Made by a program: the position numbers and the translations under genes. Source: Pseudomonadota bacterium (GTDB taxonomy: Bacteria > Pseudomonadota > Gammaproteobacteria > Burkholderiales > Burkholderiaceae_C). From it: a stretch of 64,000 nt of DNA. The notes under the pieces were generated by a model, which saw only the letters and a list, made by a program, of their open reading frames with translations, was not told where the DNA came from and made no database searches. Below, in pieces: positions 8,454 to 17,390 of this stretch; the first letter of the stretch is position 1; each line of letters begins with the position of its first letter. The stretch spans positions 116,997 to 180,996 of the forward strand of contig CAUJHV010000016.1 in the NCBI GenBank assembly GCA_963205115.1, read 5' to 3'.

Positions 8454-10325
8454 TCACCTCGGCACCACGTGGGCGCTCAGTGCCACGGCCTGCGGGCTGC
8501 CGGTGGCGCCGTTCGGCACGTTCAAGGTAGCCGCCCGCGGGCCCAGCTTGTTGTCGGCCGCCAGCACCACCAACACCGAGCAGCTCTTGCCCGCGGCCAG
8601 TGTCGAGCGACAGCCGCTCAGCGAAGTGAAAGTCCAGATGCTGGTGCCAAGGGCCGGCGTGACCGACACCTTGCCCAGCGTGACGCCAGTGCTGCCGTTG
8701 TTGGTGAGCGTCACGGTCTTGTAGCGCAGGCTGAGCCGGGGCACGCTGCCGAAGGCCAGCGCCGTGGGCGACACGGCCAGTTGCCCGCCCACGACCACCA
8801 CCCCGGTGACGGTGATCGAGCAGCCCTTGGTGCTGCTCTGTGCGGTCGGCGTGCCCGCATCGATTACCTGCGCGGTGAAAGCAAAGGTGCCCGCCGCGGT
8901 GGGCGTGCCGCTGATGGCGCCGCTGGTGGCATTGATCGTCAGCCCGCCGGGCAGGCTGCCGGCGCTGACCGAGAAAGTGTTGGGCGGTGTGCCACCGGTG
9001 GCGGCCAGGCCCGAGTTGTAGGCCGTGCCGACCTGCGCCGTGGCGGCCGGGCAGGTGCTCAGCACCAGGGTGGGCGGCGGCGGCGGGGGCGGGGGGGCGG
9101 CCGTCACCTCGAAGGCCCCGCGGTCCACCGTGCCGCCGCTGGGGCTGATGCGCGGGAAACCAGCGCCGCGCTGGTCGGTCGTCAGCGCTGCGCCACTGAC
9201 ATCGGTGGCCAGGGCATTGACGCCCTGGTCGATGGCCGGGCTGCCGGTCTGCGGCGCCATGGTCTGCGTCGGGCCGCCGTTGTTCTGCAGCGGGCCGAGT
9301 TGCGCGAGGGTGCTGTTGAGGCTGGTGGCGGCGGTGAAGCCGCAGCTGGCGTCGTCGCTGAGGTTGCCGCCGCCGTCGATGATCCCGGCTCCGCAGTTGC
9401 CGCCGGTGCCGTTGGCGACGATCGTGTTTCTCAGCACGATGGAGGGATTGCTGCCCGTGAGGGCGCCGCCCAGGCCCGACACGTTGCCGCTGAAGGTGCT
9501 GTTGGTCACCGTCAGTTGCCCCGTGCCGCCGCCCGCGCCCAGCGCACCGGCCTGCCCGGCGCTCGAGTTGCCTACGAAGGTGCTGTTGGTGATGGTGCCC
9601 GGCACGCTGGTAAGGATGGCGCCGCAGCAGGCATTGGTGGCTGAGTTGCCTGAGAAGGTACTGCCGCTGACCGTCAGCGTGGCACCCCCTCCGTTGAGCA
9701 CCATGGCGCCCTGCTCTCCTGCGTTGTTGTCGAACGTGCTGCTGGTGATGACCGTCGTTGCAGAACTGTAGATGGCACTGGCAGAGTCGCTGGAGTTGCC
9801 GGTGAAGCGGCTGTTGCTGACCGTCAGCGTGCCCGCGGTGCTGGTAGACGCTATGGCGCCCGCAAGACCGCTCCCGCCCGAATTGTTGGAAAAGACGCAA
9901 TGGGTCACTGTCAAGCTGGTGCCGTTTCCTGCGAATACGCCGCCCGCCCTGAGGCCGCCGATTCCGCTATTGCCGTTGGCGATGGTGAGTGAGTTCAGGG
10001 TCAGCAAGGTGCCCGCCTGTGCGAAGAAGGTGTCGATCACGGGGACTGCGTTGTTGCCGCTGATGGTGACCGACAGGCCGGCGCCGTCGATCGTCAGCGT
10101 GTCCCGGATGTCCAGCACCGCCGTAAGGACGATGGTGCCGCTGACGCTGAAGGTGATGGTGTCGGCGCCCGGGTTGGCGTTGGCATCCGTGATGGCCTGG
10201 CGCAGCGAGCCCGCGCCGCTGTCGGCGAGGGTGGTGACGACGAAGCTCGCCGCGCGGGCCGGCGCGGCGCCCAGGCTGAGGGCCAGCGCCAGGGCGGCGC
10301 TGCACAGGGTGAACAGTCTTTTCAT
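8454..10325 (-). CDS. secreted beta-helix protein with choice-of-anchor and Ig-like domains
   Basis: About 623 residues. A Sec signal peptide (MKRLFTLCSAALALALSLG, cleavage after ARA) is followed by DSGAGSLRQAI, the start of many right-handed beta-helix proteins, and repeated N-S-F/T-F-x-G/N-N coils to about residue 330 (for example SNSRFTGNSS, SGSTFSGNSA). An IDQG...D-RG-F segment matches the choice-of-anchor Q end, then eight consecutive prolines, a putative Ig domain (GTPPNTFSVSAGSLPGGL) and a C-terminal beta-sandwich. I start at ATG 10325, which has AGGAG upstream; an earlier ATG at 10346 is possible. Role unknown; probably surface or extracellular. It converges with the DUF1330 gene, ten bases apart. 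Confidence 0.75.
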   Translation of the reverse strand: MKRLFTLCSAALALALSLGAAPARAASFVVTTLADSGAGSLRQAITDANANPGADTITFSVSGTIVLTAVLDIRDTLTIDGAGLSVTISGNNAVPVIDTFFAQAGTLLTLNSLTIANGNSGIGGLRAGGVFAGNGTSLTVTHCVFSNNSGGSGLAGAIASTSTAGTLTVSNSRFTGNSSDSASAIYSSATTVITSSTFDNNAGEQGAMVLNGGGATLTVSGSTFSGNSATNACCGAILTSVPGTITNSTFVGNSSAGQAGALGAGGGTGQLTVTNSTFSGNVSGLGGALTGSNPSIVLRNTIVANGTGGNCGAGIIDGGGNLSDDASCGFTAATSLNSTLAQLGPLQNNGGPTQTMAPQTGSPAIDQGVNALATDVSGAALTTDQRGAGFPRISPSGGTVDRGAFEVTAAPPPPPPPPTLVLSTCPAATAQVGTAYNSGLAATGGTPPNTFSVSAGSLPGGLTINATSGAISGTPTAAGTFAFTAQVIDAGTPTAQSSTKGCSITVTGVVVVGGQLAVSPTALAFGSVPRLSLRYKTVTLTNNGSTGVTLGKVSVTPALGTSIWTFTSLSGCRSTLAAGKSCSVLVVLAADNKLGPRAATLNVPNGATGSPQAVALSAHVVPR

Positions 10326-10367
10326 GGGGGTGGGACTCCTGGCCATCGTGACGATGAGAAGCTTGGC

Positions 10368-10847
10368 TTACTGCGGAATCGGCTGCGCGTGGTGCGACAC
10401 CATCAGCCAACGGTCACCGTCCTTCTCGAAGACATTGGTGACGAAGGTCGTGAACTTCACCGGGCCGTTCTTCGTGAGACCGGTGGCGCTTTCGTTGCCG
10501 TGCACCCAGCCCACCTTGCCGTTGGTCTGCACCACGGCCTGCGTGGTCATGCTCACGTTGAGCTCCTGGAAGAACTCGAAGGCGGCGGGCCACCACTTGG
10601 CCACGGCGTCGTCGTAGCCGACGGCAAAGGTCTTGATGCGCGGCCCCATGTTGACCACATAGGGCTTGTTGGCCCACACGGCTTCCATCTTCTTGACATC
10701 CCGGGCCGAAAGCGCGGCATAGAAGGCGGCGTTGGCGGCCTTGACGCCGTCGATGTCTGCAGCAGTCTGGGCGCAGGCGCTGTTGGCGACAGGACCCAGC
10801 AAGACGGCGCCCACGGCCAGCGTGGCCCACAGCGGGTGATGGAACAT
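10368..10847 (-). CDS. exported NTF2-like (SnoaL/DUF4440-type) protein
   Basis: A 159-residue protein with a signal peptide ending near NSACAQ, then an NTF2-like cone fold: helix ANAAFYAALSARDVKKMEAVW, strand PYVVNMGP, and a C-terminal strand pair FVTNVFEKDGDRWLMVSHH. This pattern is the SnoaL-like/DUF4440 group; ligand or reaction unknown. It lies upstream of the beta-helix gene on the same strand and divergent from the TPR regulator at 11019, which could control it. Confidence 0.75.
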   Translation of the reverse strand: MFHHPLWATLAVGAVLLGPVANSACAQTAADIDGVKAANAAFYAALSARDVKKMEAVWANKPYVVNMGPRIKTFAVGYDDAVAKWWPAAFEFFQELNVSMTTQAVVQTNGKVGWVHGNESATGLTKNGPVKFTTFVTNVFEKDGDRWLMVSHHAQPIPQ

Positions 10848-11018
10848 GGTTCAACTCCTGGTGGTTTTCGGGGCTCGCCGGCAGCACGCGCGACGCCGCA
10901 GTGTCCAAAGGAGGGTGTCGGCCGTCCTTAAAGCTTGCTAGGATTTGCTAAAGGCCCGGCCGCGGCGGACAACCCACCGGGTTGGGCCCGGTCCGCGCGG
11001 GCTACATACGGGAAGCCG

Positions 11019-12608
11019 TTGGTTCACTACCGCTTCGAACATTTCGAGCTGCTGCCCGCGCATCGCCAGTTGCGGGTCGGTGGCCAGGTGGTGCCGCTGG
11101 GCGGGCGGGCCTACGACCTGCTGCTGGTGCTGATCGAACACCGCGACCGGGTGGTCAGCAAGGACGAGCTGCTCTCCCGTGTCTGGCCGGGCCAGTCGGT
11201 CGAGGAAAACAACCTCACGGTGCAGATGGCCGCGCTGCGCAAGGCGATCGGTGCGCAATCCATCGTCACCGTCTCTGGCCGCGGCTATCGCTTCACCGCG
11301 GCCGAGAACACGTCGGCCCCATCACCTGCTCCGCTGCCGCAACAGACGTCGGGCAGCCCGGCCGAACCCACCCAGTTGGTCTTGCCCCACATCCCGTCGG
11401 TCGCCGTGCTCCCGTTCGACAACCTCAGCGGCGATCCGGCGCAGGACTACTTCGTCGACGGCATGGTCGAAGACATCGTCACGGCGCTGGCGCGCATGAA
11501 GGTGTTCTTTGTGATCGCGCGCAATTCCACTTTCGTCTACAAGGGTCGGCCGGTCGACATCAAGGCCATCGGGCGTGAGCTCGGCGTGCGTTATGTTCTG
11601 GAAGGCAGCGTGCGCCGGGCCGGCGGGCGCGTGCGCGTCACGGGCCAGCTCATCGATGCCGGCGACGGCCACCATGTCTGGGCCGACCGCTTCGAGGGCG
11701 CGCAGGACGAGATCTTCGCGCTGCAGGACCGCATCACCGACGGCATCGCGATGGCGCTGGAGCCGAGCATCCGCCGTGCAGAGTTCGAGCGCACGCGGGT
11801 GCTGCCGACATCTAACATGCAAGCCTATGATCTGGGTTGGCGCGCACTGGCCAAACTCCGGCCCAACACGCTGCGGGCGGACAACGATGAAGCGCTCGAA
11901 CTGGTGGCACGCGCCGTGCAGCTCGATCCTCACTTCGCGCAGGGCAAGGCGCTGGGTGCGCTGGCCTGCGTGGCACGGGTCACCGAAGGTTACGGCGATG
12001 CATCCGACGTGAAGCTGGGTTTGCGCTACGCCGAACAGGCGCTCGGCGAGAACACCGACGACCCGACCGTGCTGAGCCAGGCCGGCGTGGCGCTGGCCTC
12101 GCTGGGGTTTCGCGCACTGGGCGTGCGGGTGCTCGGGTTTCGCTACGACGAAGCAACACGCGCGATCGAACGCGCGCTGGAACTGAGCCCCCACCTCATC
12201 GCAGTCCAATACAGCGCGGCGACCCTGCGCCTGATGCTCGGCGAGACCGATGCGTCGATCGCGCACTGGACGCGCTGCGTCCGCATCAGCCCGCTCGATC
12301 CGCTGAAGTCGATGTTCACCGTCGGCCTGGGGGCCGCGCACATGCTGGCGGGTCGCTACGAACAGGCCCTGGCGGCAGCGCAGCAAGCGGTGCAGGAAAG
12401 CCCGAACTACGCGATGGGGCAGCGCCTGCTGGTCGCCAACCTCGGCTTCTTGGGCCGGATGGACGAAGCGAGAACGGCCGCCAGGCGCATGCTCGAGTTG
12501 ATTCCGGCGTTCACCGTCTTCAAGTACCTGAGCGTCGCGCCCTACCAGAGCGCTGAATTCCGCAGGAAGAGCGCGGAGATCTATCGGAGCGCCGGCGTGC
12601 CGCGGTAG
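11019..12608 (+). CDS. CadC-type winged-helix regulator with TolB-like and TPR regions
   Basis: About 529 residues. An OmpR/CadC-type winged-helix DNA-binding domain occupies about residues 3-95 (LGGRAYDLLLVLIEHRDRVV, SKDELLSRVWP, GRGYRF). After a Pro/Ser linker comes a TolB/adenylate-cyclase-associated domain (SVAVLPFDNLSGDPAQDYFV, residues about 125-230), then TPR helices to the end. No membrane segment or cyclase catalytic domain is seen, so it is a soluble regulator. I prefer TTG 11019, immediately before the family's usual HYRFEHFEL start; an in-frame TTG at 10935 is also open. It is divergent from the NTF2-like gene. Confidence 0.75.
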   Translation: MVHYRFEHFELLPAHRQLRVGGQVVPLGGRAYDLLLVLIEHRDRVVSKDELLSRVWPGQSVEENNLTVQMAALRKAIGAQSIVTVSGRGYRFTAAENTSAPSPAPLPQQTSGSPAEPTQLVLPHIPSVAVLPFDNLSGDPAQDYFVDGMVEDIVTALARMKVFFVIARNSTFVYKGRPVDIKAIGRELGVRYVLEGSVRRAGGRVRVTGQLIDAGDGHHVWADRFEGAQDEIFALQDRITDGIAMALEPSIRRAEFERTRVLPTSNMQAYDLGWRALAKLRPNTLRADNDEALELVARAVQLDPHFAQGKALGALACVARVTEGYGDASDVKLGLRYAEQALGENTDDPTVLSQAGVALASLGFRALGVRVLGFRYDEATRAIERALELSPHLIAVQYSAATLRLMLGETDASIAHWTRCVRISPLDPLKSMFTVGLGAAHMLAGRYEQALAAAQQAVQESPNYAMGQRLLVANLGFLGRMDEARTAARRMLELIPAFTVFKYLSVAPYQSAEFRRKSAEIYRSAGVPR

Positions 12609-12863
12609 CGAATCACCTGTGGGCAGGTTCGCCGCCTGGATGATCCGCTCGCCCGCGGGACCGGCTGGAAGCCGTCGGTGGCGAAGCCGCCGGGTGCCCG
12701 TGGCCGGTGCCGAAGAGCGGCGGCAATCTTGACGGCTGCTCACCTTGGAGCTTTACGCTGCCGTAGCACGTACTTTGGCGCGGAAGCAGGCCAGGCGCAT
12801 CGGCTGGTGCACCGATGCGAGCCGAACCGGCACACTCAGCGGCGGCCGCAGCCGCTCATCCGC

Positions 12864-13964
12864 TCAGCCGTGTTCGCCAATGCGCGGCGCCGGCGGAAAC
12901 TCGTCGCCGTCCCAAGCGGTGCGGTAGGGCGCGGCCGGCACCTCGGCCCGCCGGCCATTGACCATCATCGGCCGCGTGCGCAACTGCGGATGCGCGATGA
13001 GTTCGTGCACCGAATTGATGGCGCCAAAGGCAGTCTGCGCTTCCGTCAAGCGGTCGATCGCCTGCGCGTAGGTCAGTCGTCCGAAGACGGCCTGGATGGT
13101 GGCATCGAGTTCCGTGCGGTTCGCCGTGCGCTGCGCGTTGTCGCAGAAGCGCGCGTCCACCGCCATCGCCGCGTCACCCATCACGGCGGCGCAGAAACTC
13201 GCCCACTCGCGTTCGTTCTGGATCGACAGCACGATCTCCCGGCCGTCGGAACAGGTGAAGGAACCGTAGGGCGCGATGGACGGGTGCTTGAGGCCCACGC
13301 GCGCCGGCGCCTTGCCGCCGTAGCGCGCCTGCAGATAAGGCACCGACATCAGATCGGCCGCGGAGTCGAACAGCGACACCGACACGCCACTGCCCTGCCC
13401 CGTGCGTTCGCGCTGCAGCAGCGCCTGCTGCACGCCGATCAGCGCATTCATGCCGGCCGTGATGTCGCAGATGGACACCCCGATTCGTCCCCATGGGCCC
13501 GGCGCGCCGCTGACGGCTACCAGGCCGCTTTCGGCCTGCACCAGCAGGTCGTAGGCCTTCAGGTGCTGCAGCGGGCCGGCTTCGCCATAACCGCTGATGT
13601 CGCAAGTGATGAGACGCGGGTGGCGCGCACGCAGCACCTCCGACCCGAAACCCAGCCGGCCCGCCGCGCCGGGCGCCAGGTTCTGCACGAAGACATCAGC
13701 CGCGGCGATCAGCTCATGCAGCCGCGCCTTGGCCTCGTCCTGGCGCAGGTCCAGCACGACCGATTCCTTGCCGCGATTGGTCCACACGAAGTACGAGGAC
13801 TCGCCGAAGACGTCCTTGTCGTAGCCGCGCGCGAAGTCGCCTTCGGGTCGTTCGATCTTGATGACGCGGGCGCCTGCATCGGCCAGGCGGCTGGTGCACA
13901 ACGGTGCAGCCACCGCCTGCTCGAGCGCGACCACGGTGATTCCATCGAGTGGCTTGACGGGCAT
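12864..13964 (-). CDS. CaiB/BaiF (class III) CoA-transferase family protein
   Basis: A 366-residue member of the formyl-CoA transferase/CaiB family, which moves CoA between carboxylic acids through an aspartyl-CoA anhydride. The catalytic aspartate is D167 (SICDITAG), at the expected place (D169 in formyl-CoA:oxalate CoA-transferase). Also present are the N-terminal G-x-TVVALEQAVAAP and the NRGKESVVLDLR segment. It lies directly downstream of a LysR gene on the same strand, with shared-element copy B about 65-95 bp before its start. Acyl substrate unknown; possibilities include succinyl-CoA-dependent activation of a dicarboxylic acid. Confidence 0.87.
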   Translation of the reverse strand: MPVKPLDGITVVALEQAVAAPLCTSRLADAGARVIKIERPEGDFARGYDKDVFGESSYFVWTNRGKESVVLDLRQDEAKARLHELIAAADVFVQNLAPGAAGRLGFGSEVLRARHPRLITCDISGYGEAGPLQHLKAYDLLVQAESGLVAVSGAPGPWGRIGVSICDITAGMNALIGVQQALLQRERTGQGSGVSVSLFDSAADLMSVPYLQARYGGKAPARVGLKHPSIAPYGSFTCSDGREIVLSIQNEREWASFCAAVMGDAAMAVDARFCDNAQRTANRTELDATIQAVFGRLTYAQAIDRLTEAQTAFGAINSVHELIAHPQLRTRPMMVNGRRAEVPAAPYRTAWDGDEFPPAPRIGEHG

Positions 13965-14028
13965 CGTCGCGGGCCTTGTAGAGATTCAGTGTGTGGATGA
14001 ATTCTTGGGCTGCACCCCGGCAGCGTCC

Positions 14029-14059
14029 ATCGGAATCTGGGCAAGCCGGACTTGCGCAA
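14029..14059 (-). promoter_or_regulatory. copy B of a shared promoter element
   Basis: On the minus strand, toward the CoA-transferase, this reads TTGCGCAAG-TCCGG-CTTGCCCAGATTCCGAT. The core is an inverted repeat, GCAAG-N5-CTTGC. Copy C near 20.7 kb has the same arms and the same CCA-N-ATTCCGAT flank. It lies between the LysR stop (14155) and the CoA-transferase start (13964), about 65-95 bp from the latter, a fitting place for an activator site. Confidence 0.45.
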
Positions 14060-14154
14060 TGTCGAACCGGGAAAGCCCGGGGTGCGGCACCGGGGCGCAA
14101 GTGCGCCGCGCTGACTTGACACGCAGGTCGCTGTCCCATGCGTGGCAGCTTCGG

Positions 14155-15072
14155 CTAGGCGCCCTGTCGGCTGGCCAGCTTCAGGTGTTCCAGCAGCATC
14201 GCCAGCGAGGAATTCACCGGCCGGTGCTGCTTCACGCAGATCAGCATGCGGCGTTCGGCCCATTCCTCGGCCAGGGGTCGCACCACCAGGCCCATCGCAC
14301 GGCCCAGCGCCTGTGCGGCCTGGAAGGGCAGCAGGCCCGTGCCCAGGCCGGCCTGCACCATGCGGCACACGGCCTCGAAGCTGCGCACCTGCACGCGCAG
14401 CTGCAGCGTCTTCTCGACGATCACGGCCTGCTGCGCGAGCACGCGCATCATCGAAGAGCCGGACTCCAGCGCGATGAGGTCGTCGTCCAGCACCTCTTCG
14501 AAGGACACCGCGCCCGACGCACTGAGCGATTCCGTCGAGGCCAGCGGATGGTCGGCGCGCAGCACCACGGCCAGGCGGTCGGTGCGGTAGGGAAAGGTGT
14601 CCAGCCCTTCGGTGCGCAGGCCTTCGACGATGATGCCGATGTCGCTCTCGGCCGATATCAGCGACTGCACGATCTCGGCGCTCCAGCGCTCTTCGACGAT
14701 CAGGCGCACATCCGGGTTGGCCTTCGCAAAACTCGCCAGGTCGTCCGGCAGGGCCTCGGTCATCACCGAGGTGTTCGCCAGGATGCGCAGCGCGCCCTTG
14801 CTGCCCTCGGCATGGTCGCGCATGTCGGCCTGCATCTGGTTGATCTCCACCAGCAGGGCGCGCGCGTGCGGCAGCAGCGAGGCACCGGCCGGCGTGAGCT
14901 CCACACCCCGCGGCGAGCGCTCGAACAGCGTCGTCTTGAAGCGGTGTTCGAGCAAGGCCATGCGCCGGCTGGCCGCAGCCAGACCGATGTGCGAGGCCTC
15001 GGCCGCCTTGGTCAGGCTGCGCAGTTCAGCGGCCCGCACGAAAAGGGCCAGGGAGTCGATATCAGGCAGCAT
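14155..15072 (-). CDS. LysR family transcriptional regulator
   Basis: A 305-residue LysR regulator. The N-terminal winged helix is visible in DIDSLALFVRAAELRSLTKA to RMALLEHRFKTTLFERSPRG; the rest is the two-subdomain effector-binding fold (residues about 90-300), with LSASGAVSFEEVL and GLGTGLLPFQAA segments. It is on the same strand as, and just upstream of, the CoA-transferase gene, and shared-element copy B lies between them. It is therefore the first candidate for the protein that binds that element, though the AraC regulator near 21 kb is an equal positional candidate. Confidence 0.88.
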   Translation of the reverse strand: MLPDIDSLALFVRAAELRSLTKAAEASHIGLAAASRRMALLEHRFKTTLFERSPRGVELTPAGASLLPHARALLVEINQMQADMRDHAEGSKGALRILANTSVMTEALPDDLASFAKANPDVRLIVEERWSAEIVQSLISAESDIGIIVEGLRTEGLDTFPYRTDRLAVVLRADHPLASTESLSASGAVSFEEVLDDDLIALESGSSMMRVLAQQAVIVEKTLQLRVQVRSFEAVCRMVQAGLGTGLLPFQAAQALGRAMGLVVRPLAEEWAERRMLICVKQHRPVNSSLAMLLEHLKLASRQGA

Positions 15073-15137
15073 GGCAGCGGTCTTGTGTTTGCGGGCATGC
15101 TACCCGCTGGCCGGCGCGGCGTGGGACCCGGCCTGCG

Positions 15138-16880
15138 TCAATCCAGGACCAGGGACACCGTCCCGTAGGCTTCGAGGGCCACTGCGCGCGATCCACGGTC
15201 CACCAGCTCGACCGTCAAGGGCTCGGGCGTGAGATTGCCGATCCACACCAGGCGTTGATTCCCGCGTCGCAGCGCCAGCGCGGCGATGCGCCCGGGCGCC
15301 GAGACCGTCGTGGCCAGCCGCTCGGCGGGCCGGCCCAGCGTGGCGAGCAGGTCGAAGCTCGGATGCCGCACGATGGTCTCGCCTGCCACCGCCACGACAC
15401 CCGACGCGCCACTGAGCGACAGCAGTGTGAGTGCCCGCACCCCCGCTGAAGCCAGCCCGCCGACATGGCCCAGCGCCCAGGCCGCACCAAACTGCGCGCG
15501 GCTGCGCGGATCGAGCGCGGCCAGCGCGAGACGGCGTGTGCCGTCGCTGGGTGGCTGCGCGCCCAGCGGACTGGACCGCGCGGCGATGGCGCTGGGGCCC
15601 ACGCGCAGCGGCACGTTCGGGTGACGCGCACGCCAGGTCGCCACCATGTCCGGCAGGCTCGTGAGCCCCAGCATCACCTCGTCGTCGTCGGCCCCGTGCA
15701 CCACGGAGGCCGTGGTGAAGCTGGCGAAGTCGAGCGCGGGGCGATCGTCCATGCGGCTGAGTTGAACGAAGAAATGCGGCGTGCCGCCGCCCACGGGTAC
15801 GCCGGGGAAGAGATGCCGCGCGGCGTCGATGCGGGCCGGGTGGCTGGGAAACACGGCCAGGCTCTCGGGCTGCAGGTACGCGTGGTCCAGCGCCTGTTTC
15901 AGTGCCGACAAGGCGGGCTGCGCATCGGCGTCCGCGGGCAGTGACACATCCAGCCGCAGCCGCGCATCCGCCACGGCCAACAGCTCGGCCATGCCGTGCC
16001 AATCGACATCGAGCCCGGGCCGCCAGGCCAGGTGCAGATGCGCCGGCTGCAACGCGTGCAGCTGCTCGCGCAGCGCCGGTACCTGCACGTCGGCGGGATG
16101 GACTTCGATGCCCACCGCGGGCCAGGCGCCCACCGGTTCGCCGACCACCACACGCAGCAGCGCGGCGGGCGGCGCATCCGCCGGCATCGCACCCTCCAGG
16201 CGCAGCGAGGCCGATTGCCGCACCGCCACGCCAGCCGGCAGTCGGTACGGCCGCGGCGCCATGTTGGACCGGCTGTAGGTCTTGAACGACGCGTCCGCGT
16301 TGTTGCGCTGGTCTTCGGTCTCGAAGAGATCGCCGTCGAGCGTGGCCACCGCCAAGGCATCCGGCGCCCATTCGTGGCGCAGCGCGCGCACCAGCATGAA
16401 GGGCGGCCAGGGCGGGATCAGCGTGGGGAAGGTCGAGGCGCTCGTGCGGCCATCGACATGCAGCACCTCCACACGCGCGCCGCAAACGGACCGCGGGTGC
16501 ATCAGGCACAAGCCCAGACGGTTCACCGACACATCGGCTGGCGGCACCGCTTCGGCATCCAAGTGGATCTCGCCGTCCGCGCTGCCACGGATGTGCAGCC
16601 GGAACGGCACCGCCACCGCGGCCGGAAAGTGGCCTTCGATGTGCACCTCGAAATGGTCGTCAGCCGCCTGCAGATCGACGTGGTCGATCACCGGTTCCGG
16701 CGTGCCCCAATCTGCATCACGCAGGACAAAGGCCAGGCCGTGCCAGATCTCGCGCCCGGCGCAGACGATGTGCCGCAGGCGGCCGCGCTGCAGTTCCAGC
16801 GACAACGGCCCGGCGCGCAGCACACGCGCCGGCTCCACCGGTTCGTCGGTGCCGAACAGGCGCAGCGCGTCGGTGCGCAC
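15138..16880 (-). CDS. putative D-apionate lactonase-like (ApnL-type) protein
   Basis: A 580-residue cytoplasmic protein with no signal peptide. Its N-terminus (LFGTDEP, RVLRAGPLSLELQRG, FVLRDADWGT) and central ADASFKTYSRSN segment resemble what I recall of the D-apionate lactonase family, which hydrolyses the lactone formed on D-apiose oxidation. That recognition is from memory of the pattern and is moderate at best. The middle part (residues about 260-500) reads like a TIM barrel and the C-terminal 80 residues like a beta-sandwich. It starts 13 bases after the EthD gene and belongs to the same leftward unit. No other apionate-pathway enzyme (3-oxo-isoapionate kinase or decarboxylase) is evident nearby. 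Confidence 0.45.
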   Translation of the reverse strand: MRTDALRLFGTDEPVEPARVLRAGPLSLELQRGRLRHIVCAGREIWHGLAFVLRDADWGTPEPVIDHVDLQAADDHFEVHIEGHFPAAVAVPFRLHIRGSADGEIHLDAEAVPPADVSVNRLGLCLMHPRSVCGARVEVLHVDGRTSASTFPTLIPPWPPFMLVRALRHEWAPDALAVATLDGDLFETEDQRNNADASFKTYSRSNMAPRPYRLPAGVAVRQSASLRLEGAMPADAPPAALLRVVVGEPVGAWPAVGIEVHPADVQVPALREQLHALQPAHLHLAWRPGLDVDWHGMAELLAVADARLRLDVSLPADADAQPALSALKQALDHAYLQPESLAVFPSHPARIDAARHLFPGVPVGGGTPHFFVQLSRMDDRPALDFASFTTASVVHGADDDEVMLGLTSLPDMVATWRARHPNVPLRVGPSAIAARSSPLGAQPPSDGTRRLALAALDPRSRAQFGAAWALGHVGGLASAGVRALTLLSLSGASGVVAVAGETIVRHPSFDLLATLGRPAERLATTVSAPGRIAALALRRGNQRLVWIGNLTPEPLTVELVDRGSRAVALEAYGTVSLVLD

Positions 16881-16893
16881 GAGAAAGGGAGGT

Positions 16894-17226
16894 TCAGGTT
16901 TCGAGCATCAGGTGCTCGACGGCGACGATGGGGTGGATGTCACCCGCAAAGTTGGGCAGATCGGCCAGCAGCGTCTTGCCCTCGGGGCTTTGCAGCGACG
17001 CCGTCAGCGCCTCTTCGGAATCGAACCACAGCTCGGAGAAACCGTCGTACGGAAAGTGCGGGAAGCGCTCACGGTCGACGAAGTTCACCGAGTAGCGGCG
17101 CATGCCGGGCAGCTTCACGCACAGCGCGGCATGGACCTCCAGCCAGTGTTTCTTGAAGGCCTCGTACGGCATGCCTTCCTTCTTGCGCAGGATGCCGAGT
17201 CGCTTGGTGTAGGTCTTGAGGGTCAC
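16894..17226 (-). CDS. EthD domain-containing protein
   Basis: A 110-residue EthD-type protein, a small dimeric alpha/beta barrel. The motif set is KRLGILRKKEGMPYEAFKKH, WLEVHAALCVKLPGMRRY, FDGFSELWFDS-like strand and a terminal AVEHLML. I start at GTG 17226, which has GAAGGAA upstream; the open frame continues ten codons to 17256 without family features. EthD proteins accompany degradative enzymes but their reaction is mostly unproven. It is the first gene of the pair with the apionate-lactonase-like protein. Confidence 0.8.
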   Translation of the reverse strand: MTLKTYTKRLGILRKKEGMPYEAFKKHWLEVHAALCVKLPGMRRYSVNFVDRERFPHFPYDGFSELWFDSEEALTASLQSPEGKTLLADLPNFAGDIHPIVAVEHLMLET

Positions 17227-17276
17227 GCGGAATTCCTTCGCTTCAGGACAGCACAAATGCTAGTGAAAAAGCCGGG

Positions 17277-17302
17277 GTTTGCCTCTTCGAATTCAGGCAA
17301 AC
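17277..17302. promoter_or_regulatory. 8-bp inverted repeat upstream of the EthD gene
   Basis: Perfect arms GTTTGCCT (17277-17284) and AGGCAAAC (17295-17302) separated by ten bases containing TTCGAA. It lies 51 bp upstream of the EthD start and 88 bp downstream of the next leftward gene. On the minus strand it is followed, after seven bases, by a run of five T, so it could be a weak terminator of the upstream unit, or an operator for the EthD unit. The sequence alone does not decide. Confidence 0.4.
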
Positions 17303-17390
17303 GGCGCTACGAAACTTCCGAATGCCGGCCGCGCAGACCGCCATCCATACGCCCCCCGCGCAGCAGATTCGATGGGGCTGCCGCGCCGCC

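Noticed and set aside
9060..9110. A run of G and GGC triplets that looks like a simple-sequence repeat.
   Set aside because: It encodes the polyproline linker of the beta-helix protein on the minus strand, which explains it fully; length variation is possible but not shown.
12609..12863. A small plus-strand frame starting at 12745 between the TPR regulator and the CoA-transferase.
   Set aside because: No ribosome site, no motif, and it runs into the antisense of the CoA-transferase; the gap is simply between convergent genes.
13965..14154. A possible sigma-54 promoter before the CoA-transferase gene.
   Set aside because: The GGC...TTGC spacing does not fit the -24/-12 consensus (GG-N10-GC), and no enhancer-binding protein is adjacent.
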